A stretch of DNA of 64,000 nt from the NCBI RefSeq assembly GCF_003144195.1, contig NW_020289999.1:7544-71543 (forward strand), read 5' to 3'. How positions within the stretch are numbered: position 1 is the first letter of the stretch; every line of letters starts with the position of its first letter. Of the stretch, positions 32,880-43,271 are shown piece by piece. The notes under the pieces are model-generated. The model was not told where the DNA came from and did no database searches. It saw nothing but the letters and a program-made list of their open reading frames with translations. This DNA comes from Ceraceosorus guamensis (lineage: Eukaryota; Basidiomycota; Exobasidiomycetes; Ceraceosorales; Ceraceosoraceae). Position numbers and translations under genes: made by a program.

Positions 32880-33651
32880 GTATGTATGCTGATGATGGAT
32901 GCTGCCGAGCGTTGGACTGCGATGGGGGCGGAATGCGCTGAGACTGAATGCGGTACAGGCGAGTGCGGCGAGTGCGGCGCGTGCGCGAACCTCGCAAGGT
33001 GAGCTTACCCGGTCAGCGTCGTCCCTCGAATCAGCAAGCGCGGCAGTCGCTATAGCGATGACGACGAGTCGTGGCGGGGTGCTGCAACGACGTTATCCTG
33101 CAGAGGAGCGCGGCGCGGCGCGGGAGAGGGCGATTCGGATCGATGATCCTCAAAAGGCTTGGATGGATGGAGGGTCAGTGGTGCGCTTCGCGGGTAGTGA
33201 TCATGTTCAAGAGGCCTCCCTCGCTGCATGCTGCTCCGTCAAACGACGGCAATCGTGAATCGTGAATCGTGAATGCGAATCAATCGTCGACCACCGCGCG
33301 TCACACAGATCTTCCAAAGCTCGCGTAGCCCGCGCACGCGCGCGGGCATGACCGATGAGGTGCCTGAGAGCGGAATCGCCGTGCTGTGCTGTGCTGTGCT
33401 GCTCGCGTGAATCGTGCCTCCGTGAGTTGCGAGTGATTGCAGCACGCGACGGTGCAGCAGCAGCAGCAGCAAGCACCGGCGGCGCAACTCGGCCGACAAA
33501 CTACGCAATCGCCGGCATGCTTTGCGCGATCCGCGTGAGGAGATGTCACGACGTCACGACGTCACGCGCTTGACATTCGAACGGGTGCAAATCGTGAATT
33601 GCGTACATGCAGCGAAACGTGCCGCTCAACGAGCCGCTCAACGAGCCGCTC
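32880..33651. other. Intergenic between ATM1 and the acyltransferase gene
   Basis: This 772-bp gap lies between the start of ATM1 and the stop of the next gene. It has GTGAATCGTGAATCGTGAAT (33254-33280), TGTGCTGTGCTGTGCTG (33390) and CACGACGTCACGACGTCACG (33548-33568, which also contains TGACGTCA-like half sites). No gene is visible. Only the ATM1 promoter is expected here. Confidence 0.5.
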
Positions 33652-36600
33652 TCAAATGCGACTTTCGCCCAGGCGCGTCAACTCGACGACCGGAGCAAAG
33701 TTGGCCCTGACAACGTTGCCAATGCGTTCAGAGATGACGCTGCCTTCGTCTCTTCTGTCCTTGCCCTCACGTCTGAACGCGCTCAATCGCTCCAGGAAAC
33801 TGACCAGCGGGCCTGTATTGGTCACGCGGCCCTCCGCATCGTACGTTGGCACGTACGCTGGGTTCAGAGCGACCAGAGGCACCGGCTTGGGTCCGTCCGA
33901 CTTGCGTCTGACGATGAATCCCAGCTCTTGGAAGCGCACCATGGCTGCTGACAGCGTAGCCAGATTGATGGCCTGGAAAATCACGAATGCAACGCACGCG
34001 TGAGCAGAGCCTCAGGACCAGGCGGTGTGCACTTGCGCTCACCTCGAGGTAGGAGATTTCGCCTCCTGCATACAGCGTCTTGCCGAACAACTGTTGGGGG
34101 GTGTTCCCAAGTCAGAAGGGTACACCGGTACACCGAGCGCCGCGCGTCTGCGCTGCTCACCTGTGCACGCTTCTCAAACTCCTTGGCCGCGAACCAAGAC
34201 TGGACCGACCCGGGCGCCTGGCCCTTCGGAGGCGGCGGGGCGAGCAGCAGCAGGGAGCATGCAGAGAGCCAGTAGGCTTCGATGAGAGGAAAGACGAGAA
34301 ACACTGGGTGGGTTTCGAGGGCGAAAGGGCGCGTTTCGAAAGCGTGAGAAGCAGCGCATGTCGCATTCGCAACTTTTGCACTCACGATAACTATCAAAGT
34401 TGCTTCGTCCGACACGTCTCTCGCGTGTGCTCAAGCCTACGCGGTTCTGCTCGTCAAACGCGAGCACATCGTCGGCAACGAGCTGGTCGACCGTTGCCCG
34501 CACATTGTTCTCGAGCTTGTCTGCAGAGTTAAAGACGAATTCTTCCCGCAGTACGTGCGAGATGAATCCCGCTTCGGCTACCAGCGCTTCCCTCTTCATG
34601 AATTGGTTCGGCGTTTCTCCTCCTTGCTTGACACGAGTGTAGAGCGCGGAGCACAGGAGCGCCTCGGATACGAATACGTGCATGACCTGAGGACGCAAGG
34701 TGCTCAGCGAGAGAGAGACACTTTATGGCGGCGCGCGCGCCTGCTCACCTGATTGCGGAAGAAGGAAAGCTCGAAGCGCTTGACTGGCACGTACGTCGGC
34801 TCCATCACGTCCGTCTCGATCTCCACCAGCCCCTTCATGACACCAGTGATGGCGCGATCGACGACTTCTGCCGTCGAGAGGCTGCCGCTGCGAATCCAAA
34901 CAGGAACCTCGTCAGCCTTGCGTGTACACGGGCGCCCGTATATCCCACACCACGCACAAGTCTGCCACCTGGTAGCCCTTGCCTCGGATGATGCCTGCCA
35001 GCCATTCGACGCGCTTGATGAGATCGCTCCTACCGATGCCGCGCCCTCGAAGAATCAAGAGAATGGTACCGCAGAGCGCAGCTGGCATGATGATGCTGGC
35101 ATTGTTGACATCGTTCAAGATCCTATAGCCAAGCGCCTTGAGAAGCAGAATCTTGTGCTCGTCATTGTTGAACAGATCCAGCTCCATCTTGGACTTGTGA
35201 TCAGGGGTGGGTGCTTCGCGTCGCAGCTTCTGCTCGTTGATGAAGCCCTTGAGCGACCACGGGGTTTGGAAGCGCACATCGATGCGCCCCAACTTGAGCT
35301 GCAATACGGAGCTAGAGGAGCCCAGCAAACCAAATAGCGACTCTGCTTCTTTTGGCTTGCCCAGAAGCTCGTCCGCGTACGTCGAACTTTCGATGACACT
35401 GTCGTACTGGACGCTGACTGGCGCGATGAAAACGTCTTCCGTGCGCTCATTCAGCAGGGCTTCGACGACGTATTTGAGGATGCCGAGCTTTGGAGGGAGT
35501 CTAGTATGCGCGGCAAGCGTTAGCCAAACGTCACGCGACCATCTTGTGTCATGGCGCGCGCGCGCTCACCGTTTACCGGTTCGACTCCTCGTTCCCTCGA
35601 TGAAGCACTCGATGTTCTTTCCGGCTGCCAACAGCTGCTCCACGTACTCCTTGATCACAATCTAGGTGGCGTGGGGGGGGGGGGGGGGGGGGGGCAAGAT
35701 GAGTCGTCCGCGTGAGCTCCACATCGCGTGTCTACGCACAGGGTAGAGCTGATCGCCAGCAAAGGTGCGCCGAATGAAAAAGGCTCCTCCGCGCTTGAGG
35801 ACATTGCCGAGCACCGGCAGATCCAGATTCTCTCCAGCCACAATGTGCGGTACAGCGATTCCAAGTCGGAACATGAGCCACGAGAGGGTCAAGTAGTCTG
35901 TTTTGGGGGGGCGGAAAGGTCAAGCGAGGAGCTTGCGGCGCGGTATCACGAAACGACTCACCAATGTGCGAGGAATGAGAAGGTGCAAAGAGCAGACTGA
36001 TCTTGCGCTCCGCGCAGTAAGATGCGACACGGCGGAGCTCGAGCACCTGGGCGACGGAAATGTGAATGCCTGCGGGAATTGCCGCGATGGATCGGATCGG
36101 ATCGGATCGGATTCGTTTTGTTTATCGTCGCTCTGCCGAGTCAGTCAACGAGCGATGCTCTGTGACCGCAGCGCAGCGCAGCGCTCACCTTGATGGTACA
36201 GCCGAGCCAAGATGGACTCTACGGACCATGCAAAGCCGCGCAGAAACTTGATACTGTGGACGTGTAAAAGATTGTGTTGGTCAAGAGCGAGCGCGCGCGC
36301 GCGCGCGCACTTGACTGCTTTGCCCGCCGCTCAGAACGCACCTGTCGAGCCGGGCGACATTGGTCTCGGCGAGTCCACGAGCGACGTCGGTCAGGTTGCG
36401 TTCCAGTTCCAGCCTCCGCTTCTCCTTGAAGCGCTGCAGCTCCTTGCGCGCCTCTTCCGTCTTGGGAGGAGGAACGGTAGCAAACAAGGATTCGACCCTG
36501 CTCGAGGCGAGCGCATGTATGCGCTCTTGCACTGCGGGGCATGCGAAGAGCGAGAGTGTGAGTGCGGTCGCCACGTGCGCAAAAGGCCAGCACAGCTGCT

Positions 36601-37434
36601 CACCTTGCTTTGACTGCGCTAGACTCTGCGAGCAGTGAGCGTGAGCAGTCGTGAGTGATCCGCATTCAGAAGCGCCGCATCGCATCACGCCGCATCGCAT
36701 CACGCCCACGCCGCACCGCATCTCACCTGAACGACTTCCGTGGACTGCGTCGGGTACAGAATCGGCGAACCAATATAGTCGGTGTCTGCGTGGGAGAGCA
36801 CGGCTGTGTGAGCGTGCACATCTCGAGCGAAGCAACAGCCGTGCGAGCGTGCACATCTCGAGCGAAGCAACANNNNNNNNNNGAGCGTGCACATCTCGAG
36901 CGAAGCAACAGCCGTGCGAGCGTGCACATCTCGAGCGAAGCAACAAAGCCCTTTGGCACGCAAGCGGACACACGCACAAGCTCTCCATCCCGTTCCCTGC
37001 CCGTACTGATACATTTGACCGAACCAAGTCCAAGGATCTTCGCGAAAGTGAGCCTTGTAGGTCTGCACCACGTTGAGGTTCTGACCTCCCGTCGTCTCCA
37101 TCTTGTGCTGCCAAGCAGATTCTGCCGCCTTGTCGTGCCTATCCACGGTGATGGTAGCGCCGGGCGAAGAGGAGGAGGAGGAGGATGCAGCAGCTGCTGG
37201 GGCGTGAATGGGAGAGACTGCAGGAGCAAAGGGCGATGTGGTGACGGAAGACTCGGCTGCTGCAGAGGTGGACGGGTGATGCGGCGAATGGAGACCTCGT
37301 GTGCTGGCTGTTAGGTTGCGCTTTCCGAGCTGCTCCCGCGTGCGCGCTTCCGAGTCGTTGCCCACCTCTGGGCTGGGCGCTGGAGGGGGGACGGAAGCAT
37401 AGCCGGGTTTGCGAGGTGGATCAGAGGGCGCCAT
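33652..37434 (-). CDS. PlsB/GNPAT-type glycerone- or glycerol-phosphate acyltransferase
   Basis: Fourteen exons join in phase to give 879 aa: 37434-36978, 36785-36727, 36625-36604, 36531-36342, 36253-36189, 36069-35962, 35897-35740, 35661-35570, 35500-34958, 34881-34749, 34686-34386, 34303-34161, 34090-34043 and 33972-33652. Acyltransferase motif I is SHSSHID (H296-x4-D301), followed by [25 protein letters not shown] (motif II) and the phosphate-binding motif [11 protein letters not shown] (373-383), then [11 protein letters not shown] and [10 protein letters not shown]. This layout matches GNPAT/PlsB rather than the smaller Sct1/Gpt2 type. The enzyme acylates glycerol-3-phosphate or DHAP at sn-1, the entry step of glycerolipid or ether-lipid synthesis. 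In animals GNPAT is peroxisomal. I see no C-terminal PTS1 (it ends GESRI), so location is open. The N-terminal 110 residues are disordered. Confidence 0.87.
36800..36955. repeat. Intronic minisatellite with a small assembly gap
   Basis: About four copies of a 35-36 bp unit (GAGCGTGCACATCTCGAGCG, then AAGCAACAGCCGTGC) lie inside the first intron of the acyltransferase gene. Ten unresolved bases are at 36873-36882, so the true copy number is unknown. Confidence 0.85.
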
Positions 37435-38060
37435 CCTGGTCGGTCGATCGCGCTCGCAGAGGGTGGTGTGTTTGGATGTGCGCAGTGAACATGGGGCGCT
37501 GCAAACCAGCGAGCTTGTCCTTGTCCTCGATCTTGCCCTTGACCTTTTGAGGATGGTGGGAGAGCGCGGGCGCGGGCGCGGGCGCGAGCGCGAGCGCGAG
37601 CGCTGCACAGCATATCAAACCGCCGCGGCAATGCGACGTCGCGCGCGCGGTGATGGTTTGTGCGCCTACAGTGCGCGGGGCCATCATAAGCGCGCGCCTG
37701 CGTACGCGCTAAAAGCGATCGCTTTTGCGGGGAAAAGCTTCCGATCGAGTTGCCGGCAGCAGTCACGCAGTCATGAGTTTGAGTCTGACATGAGTCACGG
37801 CAGTTGAGTCACATCAGCAGTCACGAGTCTTGAGTCTATGCAGAGTCGAGCAATCGCGGCACGTGATCAGCGGTTCTGGTTCCTCCACCCCGCGGTAAAC
37901 GCTTGCAAAGCGGCCCTGCAGGCATGGCATGGCATTCGAATGAGCGCTGATGTCTAAGCAGGCATCCTCAACCTACATACACATACAGTCACGGGTCACG
38001 TATCGCGTCCACACCACTCGCCACTCGCGATTCCCTCACCATAACGCGCTCGCTGCCGAA
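37435..38060. promoter_or_regulatory. Divergent promoter region
   Basis: This 626-bp gap separates the start of the acyltransferase gene (-) and the Rossmann protein gene (+). It has a GCGCGGGCGCGGGCGCGAG tract (37565-37600) and dispersed AGTCATGAGTTTGAGTCTGA / AGTCACGAGTCTTGAGTC words (37770-37835). No ORF of note was found. Confidence 0.45.
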
Positions 38061-38105
38061 ATGTCCTGCTTACCCTTTTCACTGACCGACCTCCTGCTTG
38101 GGCCA

Positions 38106-38142
<37 letters not shown>

Positions 38143-39045
38143 CGAATGGGGCAGTGGACCTGCTGCTGCTGGGATCCGGCTGGACGGGCTCGTTCTTGGT
38201 ACCTCAAGCTCTAGAAGCTTCTCTTCGCGTGGCATACACCACTCGAGCAGGTGCATCGGGCTCCATCGCATTCGACTTTGATGCCGCCTCGGATGACGTG
38301 GAGGCGTTCAGGGTGTTGCCAAATGCCAACACCGTCCTCGTCGTCTTTCCCTTTTACGAAGAGATTGCCGTCAAGAGATTGGTCAGGGGTTATCTGGATA
38401 GCCGCGACGGCGACGCAGACGCAGACGCAGATGAGCCTGAAAAGATGACCACCACCAAATTCATCGCGCTCGGCAGCACCGGCATTTGGGATGTGAGTCA
38501 GCAAGTCGTGATCCGCCCGCCCGCACGCACGCCCGCCCGCACTCGCACTGACGTTCCCCCGCTATGCTCGCAGTATGGTCCGACAGCCCAAGCGCAGTTC
38601 GCGCCCCTGTCTCCCTCATCCCACCCTTCGCTCGCTCGCTGCCTCGAAAAGCCCAAGCTCAGCTCGTCGCCGTGGCAAGACCGACACTCACCTCATGTGG
38701 GCGTGCCGCGAGCCAAAGCGGAGGACTACCTATTGTCCCTCTCGCACGGTCCAAACGACATTCGTCCTCACCCCATTCCCACATCCGTACTCAACCTGAG
38801 CGGTCTGTGGGGACACGGCAGGAGTCCAAGGAGGTTCATCGGACGCCTGGCGCCCTCCAAGGAGAGTCTTCGGAGCTTGACCAGTGTGCACTTTGTGCAT
38901 GGCAGAGATGTCGCAAGAGCCGTGCTGGCCATGTACGGCCAGTGGGCCAAGGCCAACGGCGAAAGGTGGTTGCTCACCAACGAGCGCGTCTAGTGAGTGC
39001 CCTGATTCTCTCTCACGCGCGCGCGCGCAGTTCTCACTCTCACAT

Positions 39046-39076
<31 letters not shown>

Positions 39077-39456
39077 TCTCTCTCTTAGCGACATGTGGGA
39101 TCTCATCTCGCAATGGGGCAATGCAGGCGAGGAGGGCAGAGATCATCCACCTCGCGGCCCCCAGGTGCAGTGGATACAAGAATTGATTCGAGAATCGCGT
39201 GGCGCACCGTCACTCGACGAACAAAGCAAGAAGAAGCCGCGGCGTCCCGACGTCGATGGAACGATTCGCAGCTTGCCCCGAAGCGTGGGTGAGTTGCGCG
39301 CTCGCTGCGTTTACAGGTCACACTTTTGCCCCCCACACACTGAAGCTGCGCGCTTTCTTTCTTTTCCTTCGAACAGAGCAATTGGGGCACGCTCTCGATG
39401 GCACGGACTTTTGGAGCACCTTTGGTCTCGCACCAGACGTGCCGTGGGTCGATTGA
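38061..39456 (+). CDS. NAD(P)-binding Rossmann-fold protein
   Basis: Exons 38061-38492, 38574-38992, 39089-39288 and 39377-39456 join in phase to give 376 aa. After a Ser run coded by CAG repeats (residues 15-27), VDLLLLGSGWTGSFLVPQA is a beta-alpha-beta nucleotide-binding turn (GSGWTG, 38-43). VLVVFPFYEEIAVKRLV, TTKFIALGSTGIWD, VLNLSGLWGHGRSPRRFI and SVHFVHGRDVARAVLAMYGQ follow the order of extended SDR / NAD-dependent epimerase-like proteins. The last one is the usual epimerase-family segment before the C-terminal lobe. The classical YxxxK is not visible, so it may be an atypical or non-catalytic member. The substrate is unknown. The second intron carries a C29 homopolymer just before its acceptor. 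Confidence 0.75.
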
Positions 39457-39473
39457 CGAGACGTTGTGAATAC

Positions 39474-39590
39474 ATGCTGGCTTGTGTGCGCGACATGCTG
39501 GCTTGTGTGCGCGACATGCTGGCTTGTGTGCGCGACATGCTGGCTTGTGTGCGCGACATGCTGGCTTGTGTGCGCGACATGCTGTGTGTG
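39474..39590. repeat. 21-bp tandem repeat between convergent genes
   Basis: Five perfect copies of ATGCTGGCTTGTGTGCGCGAC (21 bp, shown once) and a truncated sixth sit between the stops of the Rossmann gene and the MFS gene. They probably overlap both 3' UTRs. Confidence 0.9.
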
Positions 39591-39607
39591 TGCGACGTCG
39601 CGCGCGC

Positions 39608-41493
39608 CTACAGCTCTCTGACAAAATCGGGATGTCGATCACCCAAAACCTGCCTGATGCTCGCTTCGGAGCAGCCCTGGGCTTTCAAGTCAGAGATCCA
39701 GTCCGCATGTCGTTGCTTGCGAGTCCTTCTCTCCCAGAGGAGATAGGCCTCCAAGATGGAGATGGAGAGCAGGCCGACGCACTGCAGGACCAGCAGCGTG
39801 ATGAAGCCTCGTCGAAAGCGTGGGGCTTCGGTGGGATCGAAAAGCCAGGTGCCGACGATTCCACCGCTGTTTGTGCCGACGATGAGTAGAGCTATAGCCG
39901 TTGCTCTCTTGTAGTAGCCTCCCGTAGAGCTGAGGACCCAAGTGATGAGGGAGCTGGGCAGGGTATAGAGACCCATCGACATGACTATGAGACCGCCGTA
40001 CTGCACTTTGGCATTTGTGCTGGCGTAAGCCATGGCCAAGCCTACGATGGCGAGCAAGAAACCTATTAAGCCGGTGAGGTACCTCCATCGCAGGCGGTCA
40101 GAGACGAGGGCTAGGATGATGCTGGTAACAAACGCCGCGGCAAAGGGTGGCGAGGAGAGCAGCTGGGCTTGAACGGTGGTCAGACCCAATGGCAGACCTT
40201 TGATGATGGTCGGAGCGAAAAAGGCGAGACCGTACACTCCCGATGCGTCGCACAGCCCTGCTACCCAGACAAGCAGCACCAACGGATCCGTGAAAGCTCT
40301 TCCGACTTCGCTCCACGAGAATGGCTCACCCGCCGTGCGCGCGCGTGGTGGCGCATTCAGCGTCTCGTTGCTCTTCTGCACGTCCTTGGTGACTCGCATG
40401 GTGAACCTGCTTTGCTCTACTCGCTCCTCTGCAATCTGCTTCTCGCGCTCGCTGCACCACCACAGCTTGGAAGCATCGTTGGGGAGGATCCAGAAGCAGG
40501 CTATGCCGACGAGGACGGTAAAGATGCCTTCGAGGATGAATAGCCAAGACCATCCCAAGAGTCCAGCTCTGCCGCTGAGGAGATTGATGGCTGTGCTGAG
40601 CACGCCATTGAACGCGCCTGCCAAGGATGCTCCGCTAAAGTAGATGGCTTGTCGCAGCTGAATTTCCGAAGCCTTGTAGAAAAAGGTGAGGTATAGGGCC
40701 AAGCCGGGAAGAATCCCTGCTCGAGTCATGGGGTCACGGAGTCAAGGGGTCGGAGTCACGTCGTCGTCGACGAGTCAGCGGCACGCTGAGCGTCATCAAA
40801 AAAAAAAAAAAAGTCGCACTCGCGCGCTCGCGCTCAAACCCACCTGTCTCTGCAAAGCCCAGGAATGCTCGGTTGATGAAGAGGCCGGTGCGGGTGGTGA
40901 CGATGCCTTGCAGTGTAGAGACGATGCCCCAAGCCGTGACGAGAAAGGGAATCAATCTGGCTGGGCCTATCTTTTTGATGAGCAGATTGGAAGGGATTCT
41001 GTGTGTGTGCGTGGCGCAGTGAGGGAGAGAGCACGGGTAAGCGCGACGAGGCGCGGCGATCAGATGCACCCGCGGCACCGTGCACCCACTCGAAGGCAAT
41101 GTACGGGGCATACAAGACGGTGAGGGCGACTTGGTAGTCGTGAAAGCTGAGGGATAGCTGTTCCTGCAATCCGATCAGCCTGGCTTGACCAATGTTTGTG
41201 CGATCCAAAAAGCTGAGCGTGTAGAGCAGCAGGGTCAAGGGCAACACCTGCGCGTCAATCTTCCATTTCAGTCTGCGCTCCTCTTGCTCGCTCCAGCAGC
41301 TCGACTGCGGCGTAGGCATCGTTGCGGATGCGGATGCGGATGCGGATGCGGATGCGGATGCGGATGCGGATGCGGATGCGGATGTAGGGGATGCTCGCCC
41401 TTGCCCTCGCTCTCGCTCTTTTGCTTGCCCTTGCCCTTGCTCCGCCAACGTCGTCATCTCCTTGCCATCTTGCATCTCGGCATCTGCGCTCAT
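39608..41493 (-). CDS. MFS anion:cation symporter, Dal5/Tna1-like
   Basis: Exons 41493-41090, 40998-40844 and 40716-39608 join in phase to give 555 aa. The N-terminal cytosolic tail has an (Ser-Ala)n run coded by GGATGC hexamers (41325-41385, reverse strand). Family features are KWKIDAQVLPLTLLLYTLSF, LDRTNIGQARLIGL (TM1 and the following loop), YAPYIAFEIPSNLLIKKIGP (across the first junction), TAWGIVSTLQGIV, RAFLGFAE, then GILPGLALYLTFFY. Together they mark the fungal anion:cation symporter family (Dal5 allantoate, Tna1 nicotinate, Vht1, Liz1). Twelve TM helices can be placed, with a central loop of about 60 residues. It sits in the plasma membrane. The substrate (an organic anion, vitamin or small peptide) cannot be told. 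The first donor is GTGGGT. Confidence 0.88.
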
Positions 41494-42173
41494 TCAAGAC
41501 TCTTGCGATGTCTTTTTGCGCGGGTCATGGTGTGCGCAAGGATGCAGATGGGCGAATCTGAATGTATGTAGCATGAGCACCCAAAGGTGCACCGCGTGCG
41601 CTAGCGGGGGGGGGGGCTGTGCTGCAGAGCGCGACGTTTCACGATTCGCGGTTGCGGTCCAGGGAATCACTTGCACCATCACGATGGCGCATCCTTGACT
41701 CTGTGCAGCGCAGAGTCGAGCACAAGCCGGCACACGATATCGACTCGCGATTTGTGACACACACACACACACCCGCAGCGATATCGACGCTCTACGGACG
41801 GCCTCACTTTCAACACATTCTGCCTGATCGGATCCATTCGCCTCGCCTCGCCTCGCCTGGCCATCAAAGCGACGCGCGAGCGCCTCTCACAGATCAAGGC
41901 CATCAGTCCGAGGATCATTCGAATGACTTTTATATGCGCGCGTTGCTTGGAATGGGATGCAGGCGGGCGCGGCCCGTACGATGAAAGCTGACAAAAAGTG
42001 CGGGGTGGGGGGTGGGGGCCGGGGCGCTGGCTGTGGTGCCATCGCCATCATATCGCCGCCGCGGATCGTGCTCGGGCGGGCGCGCGCGTGGACACGAGGG
42101 CGAAAACATTCTTCTCAAAAAGATCACGTGACTATGGGACGAATGCATAGCCTGCATCCCACAGCCAGCTGCT
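41494..42173. other. Intergenic between the MFS and thioesterase genes
   Basis: This 680-bp gap lies between the start of the MFS gene and the stop of the thioesterase gene, both on the minus strand. It contains (AC)n at 41756-41772 and a CCTCGCCTCGCCTCGCC run at 41840. No gene is visible. Confidence 0.5.
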
Positions 42174-43271
42174 TCACGGTGCCGCGCCCGCGCCCGCGCC
42201 CGCGCCGCTCTTCTCGATCTCGTCCTTGAGATCTCGAGGCAAGTCGCACTTGGTGAGCGCAGGGTAATCGTAGCTGACGCACAGCTGATCGGCCGTAGCT
42301 ACGAGCGCTTGCTGCTTCAAGCTGACGATGTTGGCTTGCAGCGTGAACCTGTCCGAGCCTTGCAGCGGCAATACTGGACGAGTGCCGATCAACAGCTGTG
42401 GGAAGGGGGGGGGGAGGGGTGGGGGAAGCAAATGGAGAATGAGCGACGCGCGGCGAGCTTCATTCATCCACACCTCGCCCGCTCGCCCGCCCGCCCGCTC
42501 TCCCGCTCACAGTGTCGGGATAAGTGACGGGTCGAATGTACTTGACTGAAATCTTTGCCAAGATCATCCCTTTGCCTGTTCCCTTGACGATGTCTTGTGC
42601 CCTCTGCGACGTCAATCTGGAGGCCAACACTTCTCCGTAGCGCATGCGAGCAGACTCTACAAATCGAACGTAGTGCACATTGTTCACTGCAGAAGAGATG
42701 GAGGCACGCAGCGCACACAGCGCCGTGTGAGTTTTGGAGTGCAGGTTGTCACAACGGGCGCTCAAGACGTTACGCTCGATAACTCACCGTGCTGAAACTG
42801 GTGTGCGCGCGCGCGCGCGCGCGCGTGTGCGGCGTGAGCCTCATGCCTCGTCTGACGCGCGGCCGATGCGATACTCACGCAGTCGTGATCGCCCCAGCAT
42901 ATCCTCTGTTCCCAAAACGACTCTTGGTGATGAAAGCCAAGGTGTACAAGTCTAGCTTTGGCACGCTGCAACAACTCTGTGTGCTCTGCCGAGTTGGCCG
43001 GGGGAAACGACGCGGTGATGGTGGCATCCGCTGCTGCTGCTGTGCGATGCGCGGTGGAGCTGGAAAAAGTGCGAGAGGAGCAGCAGGCACTACTGCTTGC
43101 GAGCTTGGGGGAGCACTTCAAAGTGACGGCGTTGCTGATCGCTGTCGCTGTCGCTGTCGTCATCGATCGACTCGATCCAGCAGCAGCAGCAGCAGCAGCA
43201 GCAGCGTGCCGGTTGCAGACGCAAGTCCCGACAGTGGAAGCGCTGCGTCTAAGCAGAGGCGCAAACGACAT
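42174..43271 (-). CDS. HotDog acyl-CoA thioesterase, probably mitochondrial
   Basis: Exons 43271-42879, 42797-42788, 42686-42511 and 42395-42174 join in phase to give 266 aa. The second exon is only 10 nt (Phe-Gln-His plus one base). It is required to restore the conserved run FWEQRICWGDHDCFQHV then NNVHYVRFVESAR, the helix-and-Asp signature of 4-hydroxybenzoyl-CoA-thioesterase-like HotDog proteins. The Asp of WGDHD is the likely catalytic residue. The first 90 residues are Ala/Ser/Thr-rich with scattered Arg (MSFAPLLRRSASTVG), typical of a mitochondrial targeting sequence. GMILAKISVKYIRPVTYPD and FTLQANIVSLKQQALVATA are the following sheet strands. It probably hydrolyses fatty-acyl-CoA or acyl-ACP; the exact substrate is not visible. 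Confidence 0.85.

Noticed and set aside
36281-37114. A long frame through the acyltransferase gene's first intron
   Set aside because: It reads through the intronic minisatellite and Ns. The spliced model with matching phases and conserved motifs explains the region.
39103-39642. A frame with five PACRAHK-type repeats
   Set aside because: It is a translation of the 21-bp tandem repeat between two convergent gene ends.
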